A DNA stretch of 64,000 nt from Pigmentiphaga sp. NML030171 (GTDB lineage Bacteria > Pseudomonadota > Gammaproteobacteria > Burkholderiales > Burkholderiaceae_B). This document shows positions 63,306 through 64,000 of the stretch, piece after piece. The DNA lies in NCBI RefSeq assembly GCF_002188635.1, contig NZ_NINX01000032.1, positions 124,001-188,000 on the forward strand. Direction: 5' to 3'. The notes under the pieces were generated by a model, which did no database searches, was not told the DNA's origin, and saw only the letters and a program-made list of their open reading frames with translations. The number at the start of each line of letters is the position of its first letter. Within the stretch, counting starts at the first letter, position 1. A program made the position numbers and the translations under genes.

Positions 63306-64000
63306 CCATGGAAGAACCGGTGCGCGTCGCGCTGGCGCAAGTGCGCCCGGGCCCGGACCTGGACCGCAACCTGGACGAGTTGGCGGCCATGGCCCTGCGG
63401 GCGCGCAGCCAGGGCGCCCAGTGGCTGCTTCTGCCCGAGTACGCCGCCATGCTGCACGGCAGCCGGCAGGCCATGCGGGCCGCGGCCGCCCGCGCCGACG
63501 ACGTCGAGGCCGCCGTGCGCAGCCTCGCGCGGGACCTGGGCATGTGGGTGTTGCTGGGTTCGCTGGTGGTTCCCGACGGACCGCGCAGCATGTTCAACCG
63601 CAGCCTGCTGTTCGATGCCGAAGGCGGCCTGGCCGCCCGCTACGACAAGCTCCACCTGTTCGACGCCACGCTGCCCGACGGCAGGACGATACGCGAGTCG
63701 TCGGCCTACACCGCGGGCGACGAGGCCGTCGTGGTCGATACCCCCTGGGGACGCGTGGGGCTGTCCATTTGCTACGACCTGCGCTTTCCCGGCCTGTATC
63801 GCGCGCTGGCACTGGCCGGCGCGCAGATCCTGGTGGTCCCCGCCGCCTTCGCCCGCGCCACCGGCGCCGCCCACTGGCATGCGCTGCTGCGCGCCCGCGC
63901 CATCGAGAACGGCGCCTTCGTGCTGGCGCCCGCGACCTGCGGCGACAGCCCCGGCGGCCGGGCCAGCTACGGCCACAGCCTGGCGCTGGGCCCCTGGGGC
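63302..64000 (+). CDS. Nitrilase / carbon-nitrogen hydrolase family protein, 3'-truncated
   Basis: The frame is open to the right edge (233 residues visible). The nitrilase catalytic triad is present: E46 (LLLPEYAAM), K116 (RYDKLHLFD) and C157 (SICYDLRFPGLY). The sequence is close to the omega-amidase/Nit2 group that hydrolyses deaminated glutamine and similar monoamides. The ATG overlaps the BKACE stop (ATGA), so the two are coupled and share TetR control. Fusion or extra domains beyond the window cannot be excluded. Confidence 0.92.
   Translation, partial: MTMEEPVRVALAQVRPGPDLDRNLDELAAMALRARSQGAQWLLLPEYAAMLHGSRQAMRAAAARADDVEAAVRSLARDLGMWVLLGSLVVPDGPRSMFNRSLLFDAEGGLAARYDKLHLFDATLPDGRTIRESSAYTAGDEAVVVDTPWGRVGLSICYDLRFPGLYRALALAGAQILVVPAAFARATGAAHWHALLRARAIENGAFVLAPATCGDSPGGRASYGHSLALGPWG

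Overview
The window is a GC-rich chromosomal segment of a betaproteobacterium of the Bordetella/Achromobacter type (Alcaligenaceae, Burkholderiales). The reasons are the core gene order (coxBA-ctaG-DUF2970-coxC; gpsA-secB-grxC-rhodanese-gpmA-envC-ctpA-moeB; slmA-HAD-argB; hslVU; dksA; cobW-zur; xerC-DUF484-dapF), four 'Bug'-type solute-binding proteins with no tctA/tctB genes in view, and a G/C third-position preference that opens long false reading frames on the opposite strand. The organism is inferred from gene content only. No rRNA, tRNA, CRISPR array or insertion sequence was recognised.

Layout. 0-5.2 kb: aa3-type cytochrome c oxidase operon on the minus strand (coxB, coxA, a 36-residue assembly protein, ctaG, DUF2970, coxC), with a truncated DUF2909 gene at the left edge. 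5.3-7.2 kb: BioC-like methyltransferase and comF, divergent. 7.2-16.9 kb: a five-gene, end-overlapping operon encoding an MdtABC-type RND pump, its outer-membrane channel and an AAC(6')-I type aminoglycoside acetyltransferase. 16.9-21.2 kb: a divergent DUF1428/MarR pair around a perfect palindrome, then an IclR regulator and a self-sufficient CYP116B-like P450-reductase fusion. 21.2-22.9 kb: trmL and a MetE-like protein. 22.9-28.4 kb: a Bug-OCD-DHDPS-ALDH catabolic operon divergent from its GntR regulator. 28.4-33.1 kb: a beta-propeller gene broken by a TGA codon, an HTH protein, a DUF899 protein, a Bug protein and a LOG protein.

33.1-55.5 kb is mostly core housekeeping: gpsA, secB, grxC, rhodanese, gpmA, envC-like, ctpA, moeB-like, VOC, slmA, HAD nucleotidase, argB, cueR-cusF, hslUV, a Doc/RHH toxin-antitoxin pair, dksA, cobW, zur, rlmI, xerC, DUF484, dapF and a superfamily I helicase. 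55.5-56.1 kb holds two long perfect inverted repeats. 56.1-64.0 kb is a TetR-centred catabolic locus. On its left is a six-gene minus-strand operon with a Bug gene at each end; on its right are a beta-keto acid cleavage enzyme and a nitrilase-family gene that runs off the window.

The most unusual feature is non-coding. Between argB and cueR (about 43348-43594) some 22 DnaA-box-like 9-mers, all in one orientation, are spaced 11-12 bp apart, i.e. with 2-3 bp between boxes and close to one per helical turn. Further non-coding signals are a dispersed ~65-bp GC-rich repeat (four copies, one of them read into the C-terminus of GpsA), paired operators for the GntR, IclR and TetR regulators, and a CueR-type promoter with a 19-bp spacer.
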